Assembly (NCBI GenBank): GCA_001779315.1
Contig: MFJU01000022.1
Span: 1 to 50,550, forward strand
Source of the DNA: Candidatus Gottesmanbacteria bacterium RIFCSPLOWO2_01_FULL_42_22
Lineage (GTDB): Bacteria > Patescibacteriota > Microgenomatia > 2-02-FULL-39-11
Reading direction: 5' to 3'
DNA: 50,550 bases
Shown here in pieces: positions 39,108 to 48,230 of the stretch. Each line of letters opens with the position of its first letter. Position 1 is the stretch's first letter. Made by a program: the position numbers and the translations under genes. The notes below the pieces were generated by a model. The model did not search any database. It saw nothing but the letters and a program-made list of their open reading frames with translations, and was not told the DNA's origin.

Positions 39108-39584
39108 ATGCAGGATGAGGAATACGGTAAGATCAAAAATTACGCCCTGAAACTGCTGTCCATCCGTCCCAGATCGGTGGCGGAAATAAAAAAAAGACTG
39201 ACTTCTTATATAGCCAGGAAAAAATTCCCCGTCCAAATTTTAGACCGTCTAATTAAAGAATTGGCTGATTTAAATTTTCTGAATGATAAGGATTTTGCCC
39301 TTTGGTGGCTGGACCAGCGGGGGAGAGCTAATATCAAAGGAAAAACTTTTATTAGGGCGGAACTTCTGCAAAAGGGTATTGACCGGGAGGTGATTGCCGA
39401 AGTATTAACCGGTTTGGAACCGGAGCAGGAAATGGATAAAGCCCTTCAATTAACGGAAAAAAAATTCGCTTCAGTGAAAATCAGTCGGGATACGGAATTT
39501 AAAATAGGCCGCTATTTGACCGGGCGCGGTTTTTCTTACGATATCATCAAAAAAGTGATTGACTCTTTAAGGCAAAGAAGTTAA
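39108..39584 (+). CDS. recX: regulatory protein RecX
   Basis: ALKLLSIRPRSVAEIKKRL; LIKELADLNFLNDKDFALWWLDQRG; follows recA. Confidence 0.9.
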   Translation: MQDEEYGKIKNYALKLLSIRPRSVAEIKKRLTSYIARKKFPVQILDRLIKELADLNFLNDKDFALWWLDQRGRANIKGKTFIRAELLQKGIDREVIAEVLTGLEPEQEMDKALQLTEKKFASVKISRDTEFKIGRYLTGRGFSYDIIKKVIDSLRQRS

Positions 39585-39587
39585 AAT
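39559..39587 (+). promoter_or_regulatory. predicted promoter (TTGACT-N17-TAAAAT) at the end of recX
   Basis: TTGACT 39559-39564, TAAAAT 39582-39587. Confidence 0.7.
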
Positions 39588-39593
39588 AGAACC

Positions 39594-39727
39594 ATAATTT
39601 CGGGATTTTAAGGGAAATTAGAAAAGGTTAGATATGCATTTTCAGTTATATTTAGAAAAATACATATTTCCAGCCGCAATACGCGGATTTTCTTCCGCGG
39701 ATTCTTCAATTTCTTAAAAAATCCCGT
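39594..39727 (+). ncRNA. candidate structured RNA / 5' leader upstream of rny
   Basis: Closing stem CGGGATTTTAAG(39601-)/CTTAAAAAATCCCG(-39726), inner stem GAAATT/AATTTC, hairpins 39632-39667 and 39682-39699; promoter immediately upstream. Confidence 0.55.
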
Positions 39728-39772
39728 AAGCAACACTGTTATCAAGCCGTTATCCTAAGGAGGGTATATTTT

Positions 39773-41296
39773 ATGTTGTCAGTTCTAAAGACCATTTTAT
39801 CCAGATTAGAAAAGATCGAAAAACAGTTGGATACGGAAAAAGTTACTCCGCCGGTTGCAGAGGTTAAACAGCAGGTACAACCGCCCCAAAAAGCTGATCT
39901 GGGGCAGATACAGCAGGAAGCCAGGGCTATCCTGATTGAAGCCAAGGATGAAGCTTTCCGTCTTAAAAGAGAGGCTGAGGATAAAGCACAAAAGATACGA
40001 CAGGAAATCCTCTCGATTGAAAACAGGGTTTTAGCCAAGGAGGAATCAATTGATAAAAAAATCAGCCAGATGGAGGCTTTGGAGCGGGAATTAAAAAAGA
40101 AAGAGGATTCCATCGAAAGCCGGACTGGGGAAGCCGATAAATTAAGAAGCGATCTTATTAATAAACTGGAAAGTGTGGCCCATTTGACCCGGGATGAAGC
40201 CAAAAAGCTGATACTATCGGCTGTGGAGGAGAAATTGAAAGAGGAAATTGCCAAGAGGATCAGGGAAGCTGAATCGCAAGCCAAACAGGAAGCCGATACC
40301 AAAGTCAGGGAAATCCTGATTGATGCCATGAAGCATGGCGCTACCGATTATGTGCCTGAATATACTGTTTCCACCATCAAAATCAGCGATGAGGATTTCA
40401 AGGGCAGGATAATCGGCAAAGAGGGCAGGAATATCCGGGCATTTGAAATGGCCACCGGAGTTGATGTTGATCTGGATGAGGAAGGGGTTATCAGACTGTC
40501 TTCTTTTGATTCGGTCAGACGGGAAATTGCCAGAGTCACTCTGGAGAAGCTTTTAAAGGACGGACGTATCCAGCCGGTCAGGATAGAAGAGCTGGTCAGG
40601 CAGACAAAGCAGGAAGTGGAAAGGGTGATGTTTAAGGAAGGGGAAAAGCTCTGTCATACTGTGGGCGTCTACAATCTTCCCAGCGATAAAATTGCTCTAT
40701 TAGGCCGTTTTAAATACCGTTTTTCCTATGGCCAGAATATGATTGCCCATACTTTGGAGGAAACCAAAATCGGTATAGCTTTAGCCCATGAATTGGGAGC
40801 AGATGTCAACATTGTCCGTTTGGGTTGCCTGCTTCATGATATCGGCAAGGTTATCACAGACAAAGAAGGCAGCCACGTCCAGCTGGGTGTGGAGCTTCTC
40901 AAGAAAAACGGTATGCCGCAGGCGGTTATCGACTGTGTCGCCTCGCATCATGAAGATATCCCGTTTCCATCATTGGAAGCAGTTATTATTTATGTTGCTG
41001 ACGCCATATCAGGTTCCCGGCCCGGAGCCCGTTATGAGAATATCGATGAGTATGTTAAAAGATTGAAAACTTTAGAGGAAACAGCCACTGCTTTTCCCGG
41101 TATTGATAAAGCCTATGCATTGCAGGCGGGCAGGGAACTTCGGGTCATCATTGATCCGGGTAAACTGGATGATGCGGCAGTGACGGTAGTTACCAGAAAA
41201 ATCCGTGATGAAATTGAGAAAAAATTCCCGACCTTCCCGGGCCAGATAAAGATAACTTCCATCAGGGAACTGCGGGTGACGGAAACAGTACATTAG
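39773..41296 (+). CDS. rny: ribonuclease Y
   Basis: KH GRIIGKEGRNIRAFEMATGVDVDLDE; HD domain RLGCLLHDIGKV; AAGGAGGG upstream; no N-terminal TM segment. Confidence 0.95.
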   Translation: MLSVLKTILSRLEKIEKQLDTEKVTPPVAEVKQQVQPPQKADLGQIQQEARAILIEAKDEAFRLKREAEDKAQKIRQEILSIENRVLAKEESIDKKISQMEALERELKKKEDSIESRTGEADKLRSDLINKLESVAHLTRDEAKKLILSAVEEKLKEEIAKRIREAESQAKQEADTKVREILIDAMKHGATDYVPEYTVSTIKISDEDFKGRIIGKEGRNIRAFEMATGVDVDLDEEGVIRLSSFDSVRREIARVTLEKLLKDGRIQPVRIEELVRQTKQEVERVMFKEGEKLCHTVGVYNLPSDKIALLGRFKYRFSYGQNMIAHTLEETKIGIALAHELGADVNIVRLGCLLHDIGKVITDKEGSHVQLGVELLKKNGMPQAVIDCVASHHEDIPFPSLEAVIIYVADAISGSRPGARYENIDEYVKRLKTLEETATAFPGIDKAYALQAGRELRVIIDPGKLDDAAVTVVTRKIRDEIEKKFPTFPGQIKITSIRELRVTETVH

Positions 41297-41340
41297 GCCT
41301 TTCCAACGGTCTAAATAATCACAGGTACTTAAATTGGGGC

Positions 41341-41369
41341 TTGACAACAACCAAAAAAAATTCTACATT
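41341..41369 (+). promoter_or_regulatory. predicted HU-gene promoter (TTGACA-N17-TACATT)
   Basis: TTGACA 41341-41346, TACATT 41364-41369; leader hairpin CGACTA aata TAGTCG at 41418-41433; AAGGAGGTG at 41442-41450. Confidence 0.7.
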
Positions 41370-41462
41370 GGATTTTGGATTTTCACAGCAATCTGAAAAA
41401 TTATTCGCCTGCCCCTGCGACTAAATATAGTCGTGGAAAAAAAGGAGGTGAATTTAAGATAA

Positions 41463-41735
41463 ATGACCAAATCTGATTTGGTTGATTACGTCGCCAAGAA
41501 AGCCAATCTGACCGCTAAAGCCGCCAAAGATGCCGTCAATTCCGTCTTCAACGCCGTCACAGAAACTCTAAAAAAAGGTGATAAAGTTGTCGTGACAGGA
41601 TTCGGTACTTTTATGGTCCGCTCCAGAGCAGCCAGAAAAGGCCGGAACCCGCAGACAGGAGCTCCGATTAATATTCCTGCCAGAAAAACTCCCGGCTTTA
41701 CTGCAGGCAAAGCGCTTAAAAAGTCAATTAGATAA
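41463..41735 (+). CDS. HU-family DNA-binding protein
   Basis: MTKSDLVDYVAKKANLTAKAAKDAVNSVFNAVTETLKKGDKVVVTGFGTFMVRSRAARKGRNPQTG. Confidence 0.97.
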   Translation: MTKSDLVDYVAKKANLTAKAAKDAVNSVFNAVTETLKKGDKVVVTGFGTFMVRSRAARKGRNPQTGAPINIPARKTPGFTAGKALKKSIR

Positions 41736-41756
41736 TTCCGATTCTATCGGGATTTT
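41734..41756 (+). terminator. intrinsic terminator-like hairpin after the HU gene
   Basis: ATTCCGAT tct ATCGGGAT TTT. Confidence 0.65.
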
Positions 41757-41798
41757 ATATAGAAGAACCCCGACCCATAAGTCGGGATTCTTCTATAT
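41757..41798. terminator. long hairpin after the HU gene (likely terminator)
   Basis: ATATAGAAGAACCCCGAC ccataa GTCGGGATTCTTCTATAT, 17 of 18 pairs. Confidence 0.75.
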
Positions 41799-41837
41799 CC
41801 GAAAATAAGCCTGGCAAGTGATATACTATATCTTCAA

Positions 41838-42818
41838 ATGTCGGTAATCAGTGTTTCCCGTTTAAAAAAATATTTCCGTGTCTTTAAAAGAAAAGAGGGG
41901 CTTTTGCCGACTCTGAAATCTTTGGTAAAAAGGCCCTTTGAAACCGTCAAAGCCGTAGATGATATTTCCTTTAATATAGAAGAAGGGGAACTGGTAGGTT
42001 TTATCGGTCCAAACGGTGCCGGCAAGACGACCACTCTTAAATGCCTGTCAGGCCTTCTCTATCCGTCAGAAGGCAAAGTCCGGGTATTAAATTACGAACC
42101 ATTTAAAAGAGACAGCCGGTATTTGAAGCAGATAAGTCTGGTCATGGGTCAGAAAAACCAGCTCTGGTGGGATCTTCCCTCTGTCGAGTCTTTCAGATTG
42201 AACAAGGAAATATATGATTTGAGCGAAAACGAATATCAAAAAAATCTGAAAGAGCTGTCTGAACTTTTGGATGTCGGCGATTTGGGTAAAGTACCGGTCA
42301 GGCAGCTGTCTTTGGGACAAAGAATGAAAATGGAACTGATAGCTGCCCTCATCCATCATCCCAAAGTTCTCTTTCTGGACGAGCCGACCATTGGTCTTGA
42401 TATCGTCATGCAGAAAAAAATGCGGGACTTTATCGCCAATTACAACCGTATCCACAAAGCCACCATTATTCTCACGAGCCATTATATGGCCGATGTAAAG
42501 GAACTGGCCAAAAGGGTTATCATCATTGACAGGGGGAGACTTATCTATGACGGCAATCTGGTCAATTTAGGCCGTAAATATGCTGATCACAAAGTCATTA
42601 CCGCCCATTTTGAAAAAGCGGTCAATGGAGAAAATTTTAAGCATTTGGGCAAAATAAAAACTGTCAATGAGAAATCACTGGTTCTGACCGTGCCCAAATC
42701 AAAAGCCATTTCGATAGCTACCGATCTTCTCAATAACTACCGCATCAGGGATTTCGATATAGAAGAACCAGAACTCGAAGATATCATTTCCATTATATTC
42801 AGTCACAAAACCTCATGA
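41838..42818 (+). CDS. ABC transporter ATP-binding protein (ABC-2/NatA type)
   Basis: GFIGPNGAGKTTTLKCLSGLL; LSLGQRMKMELIAALIHHPKVLFLDEPTIGLD. Confidence 0.95.
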   Translation: MSVISVSRLKKYFRVFKRKEGLLPTLKSLVKRPFETVKAVDDISFNIEEGELVGFIGPNGAGKTTTLKCLSGLLYPSEGKVRVLNYEPFKRDSRYLKQISLVMGQKNQLWWDLPSVESFRLNKEIYDLSENEYQKNLKELSELLDVGDLGKVPVRQLSLGQRMKMELIAALIHHPKVLFLDEPTIGLDIVMQKKMRDFIANYNRIHKATIILTSHYMADVKELAKRVIIIDRGRLIYDGNLVNLGRKYADHKVITAHFEKAVNGENFKHLGKIKTVNEKSLVLTVPKSKAISIATDLLNNYRIRDFDIEEPELEDIISIIFSHKTS

Positions 42819-43609
42819 AAAAATACCTGTTTGTGACCAAAAACTCCCTGGCGGAATATTTTACTTACCGGCTTAATTTTGTCTTATGGCGGGTGCGCGT
42901 GGTGATTTCCGTTTTGATTACTTTTTTTCTCTGGCAGACAATTTATTCGGGACGCCGGGAAATTTTTAACTACAACCAAAGCCAAATGATGACCTATGTC
43001 ATTCTTTTGTCGTTTATCAGCGCGGTAGTTATGTCCACCCAGACATTCCGGGTGGCCGAAGAAATCAATTCAGGCTCTTTGTCCAATTTTCTCATCCGTC
43101 CTTTAAGCTATTTCCGTTTTAATCTTTCCCGGGATTTGGCGGATAAAATTATCAACATTATTTTTGCTACAATCGAAGTGCCATTAATCATCTTAATTTT
43201 CCGTCCGCCCTTTTTTTGGCAAACCAACCCTCTCAACTTGATTTTATTCTTCTTCTCCCTGGTACTGTCAACTTTGCTTTTTTTTGAAATCAGCATGCTT
43301 TTGTCATTAATCGGTTTCTGGTCCAGGGAAGTTTGGGCCCCCAGATTTATTTTTTTCATTCTCATTGCTTTTCTGGCCGGTACTTATTTTCCCCTGGATA
43401 TTGTGCCTGCTCCCCTTTATTCTTTTTTGAAACTTTTGCCTTTTACCTATCTGGTTTTTTTCCCTTTGAGAATTTATTTAGGAGGAGTAAGTGTGTCTTT
43501 TATGGCTACCGGTTTAGCTGTTTCCTCAAGCTGGATTTTTGTGCTTTATTTTATCATGAGAAAAGTTTGGCGAAACGGCCTGAAAATTTATACTGCAGAG
43601 GGCAAATGA
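42815..43609 (+). CDS. ABC-2 type permease subunit
   Basis: Polytopic membrane protein following the ATPase with 4-nt overlap. Confidence 0.8.
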   Translation: MKKYLFVTKNSLAEYFTYRLNFVLWRVRVVISVLITFFLWQTIYSGRREIFNYNQSQMMTYVILLSFISAVVMSTQTFRVAEEINSGSLSNFLIRPLSYFRFNLSRDLADKIINIIFATIEVPLIILIFRPPFFWQTNPLNLILFFFSLVLSTLLFFEISMLLSLIGFWSREVWAPRFIFFILIAFLAGTYFPLDIVPAPLYSFLKLLPFTYLVFFPLRIYLGGVSVSFMATGLAVSSSWIFVLYFIMRKVWRNGLKIYTAEGK

Positions 43610-44397
43610 CAATTTTGCTTAAATATTTCAGAGTCTGGTGGCTGATGACCAGCCATTCCATACAGATGTTTTTTGTGTCGCGTTTGGGAGCGCTTCTTTT
43701 CCTGTCGGGAAAAATAATGCGTTTTATTTTCTTCTTCGGCTTTCTGCTGCTTCTTTTTACCAAGACCAAAACTTTTGCAGGCTATAATCTAAACCAGGTG
43801 CTTTTATTTTACTTTACTTTCAATCTGATTGATTCGGCCACCCAGATGCTTTTTCGGGAGGTCTACCGCTTCCGCTACTACATAGTCAGCGGCAATTTCG
43901 ACATGCTTCTGGTCAAACCGGTCAATCCGCTTTTCAGATCGCTTTTCGGCTGGACTGATATCCTGGATCTGATTACTTTAGGCCCCTTTATTCTGATGAT
44001 AATTTTCGTTTTGACAAAAATACCTGCCATTAGTTTTGGACACCTCTTTGTTTATTTCGCTCTGATTATAAACAGCATGTTGCTCGCGACCTCTTTCCAT
44101 ATTATGGTTCTTTCCCTGGCTGTCATGACGACTGAGATTGATCATGCCATTATGATTTACCGGGATGTGGTCGGTATGGGCAAACTTCCGATAGATATTT
44201 ACAAAGAGCCGTTAAGGTCTTTAATAACTTTTGTCATTCCGGTGGGACTGATGATGACATTTCCGGTTAAAGCTCTTTTGGGTGTTCTGAATTTCCGGCT
44301 GGTTTTATACACTTTTATCTTCACCCTGACACTTCTTTTTTTGAGCATCAACTTCTGGAATTATTCTTTAAAAAAATACACTTCCGCCTCCAGCTAA
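43606..44397 (+). CDS. ABC-2 type permease subunit (PF06182-like)
   Basis: Polytopic; start MTILLKYFRVWW at 43606 (ATGA overlap); upstream part of the ORF is out-of-frame readthrough. Confidence 0.8.
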   Translation: MTILLKYFRVWWLMTSHSIQMFFVSRLGALLFLSGKIMRFIFFFGFLLLLFTKTKTFAGYNLNQVLLFYFTFNLIDSATQMLFREVYRFRYYIVSGNFDMLLVKPVNPLFRSLFGWTDILDLITLGPFILMIIFVLTKIPAISFGHLFVYFALIINSMLLATSFHIMVLSLAVMTTEIDHAIMIYRDVVGMGKLPIDIYKEPLRSLITFVIPVGLMMTFPVKALLGVLNFRLVLYTFIFTLTLLFLSINFWNYSLKKYTSASS

Positions 44398-44426
44398 GTT
44401 TATTACACCTCGGGAGTGTTATAGGT

Positions 44427-45659
44427 ATGACACCTAGGGAATATATGATGAAAAATAAAAATAAAACAATAGTTATCGGCATCACCGGCGGTATTGCCGG
44501 GTATAAGATCAGCGGTTTGATAAAGCTATTAAAGCAAAAAGATTATCACGTCGAGGTAGTCATGACGGAAACTGCTGTCAAAATGTTCGGGACAGAGATA
44601 TTCCAAAAAGAAACAGGCAAACCTGTTTTCTATCAGCTTTTGGGAAAGGATTTTGATTATCGGGAGATAGTTGAGCGACGGGAAGTTGATCACATCAAAC
44701 TGGCTGACTCAGCTGACCTACTTTTGATTGCTCCCTCAACAGCCAATACCATTGCCAAACTGGCGGCAGGTTTTGCCGATAATTTTCTGACGACATTAAG
44801 TTTGGCCGTTGCCTGCCCAATTGTTATATGTCCATCAATGAACGTCCATATGTGGGAAAATCCTCAGACCCGGGAAAATCTGGATAAACTTCAAAAAAGG
44901 GGAGTTATTGTCATTCCGCCTGATAGCGGTGATCTGGCCTGCGGTTATACCGGAGTCGGCCGACTCAGGGATATTAAAGAGATCGCCGGAATTTTGGAAA
45001 ACCTGCTTAAAAAATCAAAACAGTTAAGCGGCCGGAAAATACTGGTCACAGCCGGAGCGACAATGGAGGCGATAGACAGCGTCCGTTATATTACCAATCG
45101 GGGAAGCGGCAAAATGGGTTTGGCCATTGCCAGGGAGGCAAAAAGACAGGGGGCGGAAGTTTTACTTTTGAGAAGCCAAAAAGCAGTATCAGACCCGTCG
45201 ATTCCCGAAAAAACATTTTCGACTGCCGCTGATCTTAAAAAACTGCTGGAAGAACACACGCCAGTCTATGATATAATCTTTCATTCAGCAGCGGTCAGCG
45301 ATTATATACCTGAAAAAAAATATAAGGGCAAAATCGAAAGCAAACGCTCATTGGATTTGAAATTGATACAAACCGCAAAACTGATCGGGAGGATAAAAAA
45401 AATAAATCAGGGCATAAAATTAATAGGTTTCAAAGCTGTTTTTGGAAAAAACAGGGAAGAAATGAAAAAAATAGCGGGAGATCTATTCAGAAGTAGCCGG
45501 GCTGATTTTATTGCCGTTAACGATGTCAGCCGGAAAGACAGCGGATTTGAAGCAGATGATAATGAAATCTTCCTGGTGACAAAGAAAGGAACAGTGGTAA
45601 AATTAGAAAAAGCTGCCAAGGATAAAATTGCCGCCCAGCTTCTGGAAATGACAGTATGA
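44427..45659 (+). CDS. coaBC: bifunctional phosphopantothenoylcysteine decarboxylase / phosphopantothenate-cysteine ligase
   Basis: VIGITGGIAGYKISGLIKLL; PSMNVHMWENPQTRENLDKL; TAGATMEAIDSVRYITNRGSGKMG. Exact start uncertain (44427, 44445 or 44448). Confidence 0.93.
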   Translation: MTPREYMMKNKNKTIVIGITGGIAGYKISGLIKLLKQKDYHVEVVMTETAVKMFGTEIFQKETGKPVFYQLLGKDFDYREIVERREVDHIKLADSADLLLIAPSTANTIAKLAAGFADNFLTTLSLAVACPIVICPSMNVHMWENPQTRENLDKLQKRGVIVIPPDSGDLACGYTGVGRLRDIKEIAGILENLLKKSKQLSGRKILVTAGATMEAIDSVRYITNRGSGKMGLAIAREAKRQGAEVLLLRSQKAVSDPSIPEKTFSTAADLKKLLEEHTPVYDIIFHSAAVSDYIPEKKYKGKIESKRSLDLKLIQTAKLIGRIKKINQGIKLIGFKAVFGKNREEMKKIAGDLFRSSRADFIAVNDVSRKDSGFEADDNEIFLVTKKGTVVKLEKAAKDKIAAQLLEMTV

Positions 45660-45874
45660 TTAAAAAAAGAAAACTGTTTAATAAAGAAAAAAGAATTAGT
45701 GATCTCGAGGCAAAATTGTCTTTCTACGAGGGACGCCTGTTGGATCAAATGTCTTCTTACAATGGCATTGTCTCGGAAAGTGTCGCATCATCGATCAAAC
45801 ACCAGGATTTGATTATGCTCTTTACCCGGGTCGATGACCTCAAAAAAGAAATCGAAGAACTTGAAGCTGATTAA
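45656..45874 (+). CDS. small predicted coiled-coil protein of unknown function
   Basis: 72 aa, ATGA overlap with coaBC stop, co-directional; no family recognised. Confidence 0.55.
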   Translation: MIKKRKLFNKEKRISDLEAKLSFYEGRLLDQMSSYNGIVSESVASSIKHQDLIMLFTRVDDLKKEIEELEAD

Positions 45875-45878
45875 GCGG

Positions 45879-47141
45879 ATGTCACCGACTTACTTCATCA
45901 AAACCTTCGGTTGCCAGCAGAACGAGGCTGATTCTGAAAGGATCGGCTCCTATTTCCAAAATCGCGGATTCCAAAGAGCGAAGGCTATATATCAGGCTGA
46001 CACGGTGGTCATCAATACCTGCATGATCCGGGAAATGGCCGAAAACCGCGTCTACGGCAGAGTCAACAATCTGGTCAAAAACAAGCTGAAAAAGGGCAAA
46101 CCGGACAAAATTATTGTTACCGGCTGCATGGTCGGCATGGCTGTCAGGGATAAGTCAGGGCTTTTCATGAAGCTTATTAAAAAGCGTATGCCTTATGTTG
46201 ACGAGTTTTTAGCAATTGAAGAAGTCGGCTTTGACCTTCCGCCATTGCGCAGCGATATCGTCAACGCCTGGGTGCCGGTATCCAACGGCTGCAACAATTT
46301 CTGCACTTTTTGCGTTGTCCCCTTTACCCGCGGCCGCGAGATATCGCGGCCTTACGCCGATATTTTAGCAGAGTGCCGAAAGCTAGCCGGGGAAGGTTTC
46401 AAAAAAATCACCCTCTTAGGTATGAACGTCAATTCCTACGGGGCTGATCTGATTGTCGGAGCGGATAATATCCAGGTCATGAGGGATATCGATAAAAAAT
46501 ACTTTCGTCCAAAGGACGATCGGCCTATGACTGATAAAGGCTACACTTTGCCCGGCGGCCGCAAAGTAAAACCGGTTTTGGTTAAACACCTCAACCGTTT
46601 GCGCATTCCCACACTTTTCCCTTATCTTTTGGAGGATATAGCGGCAATTGAGGGGATTGAATCAATTGATTTCATGTCTTCAAACCCCTGGGATTTTTCC
46701 GATCGGTTGATTGAGACGATTGCTAAAAATCCTAAAATTACAAGGAAGCTTCATCTGGCTGTCCAGTCGGGAAGCGATACTGTTTTAAAAAGGATGAACC
46801 GCTGGTACACCCGCGCTGATTTTCTCCAACTGCTTCAGAAAATGAGGGATAAAATTCCCGGTGTTGAGTTTTCGACAGATATCATCGTCGGTTTTTGCGG
46901 CGAGACTGATGATGAATTCAGGGAAACAATAGATTTGGTTAAAAAAGCCAAGTTTTACAAAGCCTATCTTGCCATGTACTCGGACCGCCCGGGTACAGCT
47001 GCGCACAGAGTCTTCAAAGACGACGTGCCTCATCCGCTGAAAAAGAAACGCTGGCAGATTTTGGAGGAAATGATCAACAGGCCATACTTAAAAAAAATTC
47101 AAAATTCCAATAACAAATTACAAATTAAATCCAAAATCTAA
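45879..47141 (+). CDS. miaB: MiaB-like tRNA methylthiotransferase, no recognisable TRAM domain
   Basis: TFGCQQNEADSER; NTCMIREMAENRVYGRV; NGCNNFCTFCVVPFTRGREISRP; adjacent to miaA; start at 45879. Confidence 0.85.
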   Translation: MSPTYFIKTFGCQQNEADSERIGSYFQNRGFQRAKAIYQADTVVINTCMIREMAENRVYGRVNNLVKNKLKKGKPDKIIVTGCMVGMAVRDKSGLFMKLIKKRMPYVDEFLAIEEVGFDLPPLRSDIVNAWVPVSNGCNNFCTFCVVPFTRGREISRPYADILAECRKLAGEGFKKITLLGMNVNSYGADLIVGADNIQVMRDIDKKYFRPKDDRPMTDKGYTLPGGRKVKPVLVKHLNRLRIPTLFPYLLEDIAAIEGIESIDFMSSNPWDFSDRLIETIAKNPKITRKLHLAVQSGSDTVLKRMNRWYTRADFLQLLQKMRDKIPGVEFSTDIIVGFCGETDDEFRETIDLVKKAKFYKAYLAMYSDRPGTAAHRVFKDDVPHPLKKKRWQILEEMINRPYLKKIQNSNNKLQIKSKI

Positions 47142-47219
47142 AATTTAAATAATTTTTTTATCATTTGAACTTTGAGTTTGATTTGATATTTGAATTTTGT
47201 CATTTGAATTTAAACTTGT
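47094..47219. repeat. AT-rich phased, imperfectly palindromic intergenic repeat
   Basis: aaaattccaataacaaattacaaattaaatccaaaatctaaaatttaaat / tcatttgaactttgagtttgatttgatatttgaattttgtcatttgaattt. Confidence 0.7.
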
Positions 47220-48230
47220 ATGCAAAAACTCCTCATCATCGCCGGCCCCACAGCCACGGGCAAAACAGCTCTCGCTATCGGTTTGGCCCGGAAATATAAT
47301 GGGGAAATAATCTCAGCCGACAGCCGCCAGGTTTATAAGGGGATGGACATCGGCACCGGCAAAGACCTGTCCAAAGGTTCCGTTTATCAGACCTTCGAGG
47401 TGATGCAGATACAGGATCCTGGTACAGACATGGGATATTATTTAATAAAGAGAATTCCCGTTTGGCTGATTGATATCGTCAAGCCGGATTATCATTTCCA
47501 TCTCAGTCTGTACCGCAGATTGGCTTTAAAAGCCATAGATGACATTTCCAGCCGGGGGAAACTGCCTATCGTCGTCGGAGGTACCGGTCTATATATAAAA
47601 TCCCTGTTGATATCTATGCCTGAGGCAGATATTCTGCCTGACCAAAAATTAAGACAGCAATTGGAAGATAAAAACGCCATTGAACTTTCAGAAATTTTGA
47701 AAAAGAAAGATCCTGAAAAATGGCAGTCGATGAATCAGTCGGACAGGAAAAATCCCAGGCGTTTGATAAGAGCTATCGAAATTGCCGGGAGAAAATATAA
47801 AGAAGTGTTCCAACCTTCCCAATTCGATTTTTTGTTCGTGTATCTTACCGCCCCCAAATATTACCTGATGGAAAATATTGCAGAAAGGGTTAAAGCGAGA
47901 ATTGCGGCCGGGGTTTTTGAGGAAACGGAAAAATTGCTCAAAAAGGGTTACGATTTCAATCTTCCCTCGTTTTCAGCCTCTCCCTACAGGCAGTTTAAAG
48001 AATATTTCGAATCGGGTAAGTTGCCGGAAATGAAAACCAAAGCAGTCGGCAGGTGGCTTAAAGCGGAAGTGGATTATGCCGCCAGGCAGCTAGTCTGGTT
48101 TAACAAAATGGCCAAGGAATTAGCGGATAAAGGGAGAGTTATTACCGTTGATATCACTAAAAATTTTCAGTCCGGATTAGAGCAGGCAATAGATAAATGG
48201 TATACTGAAAGACATGCCGAAGAAAATTGA
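47220..48230 (+). CDS. miaA: tRNA dimethylallyltransferase
   Basis: LLIIAGPTATGKTALAIGLARKYNGEIISADSRQVYKGMDIGTGK; VVGGTGLYIKSLL. Confidence 0.95.
   Translation: MQKLLIIAGPTATGKTALAIGLARKYNGEIISADSRQVYKGMDIGTGKDLSKGSVYQTFEVMQIQDPGTDMGYYLIKRIPVWLIDIVKPDYHFHLSLYRRLALKAIDDISSRGKLPIVVGGTGLYIKSLLISMPEADILPDQKLRQQLEDKNAIELSEILKKKDPEKWQSMNQSDRKNPRRLIRAIEIAGRKYKEVFQPSQFDFLFVYLTAPKYYLMENIAERVKARIAAGVFEETEKLLKKGYDFNLPSFSASPYRQFKEYFESGKLPEMKTKAVGRWLKAEVDYAARQLVWFNKMAKELADKGRVITVDITKNFQSGLEQAIDKWYTERHAEEN

Noticed and set aside
39742-40329. 195-aa minus-strand ORF
   Set aside because: Antisense to the rny coiled coil; Ser/Leu-rich composition is the mirror of Lys/Glu codons.
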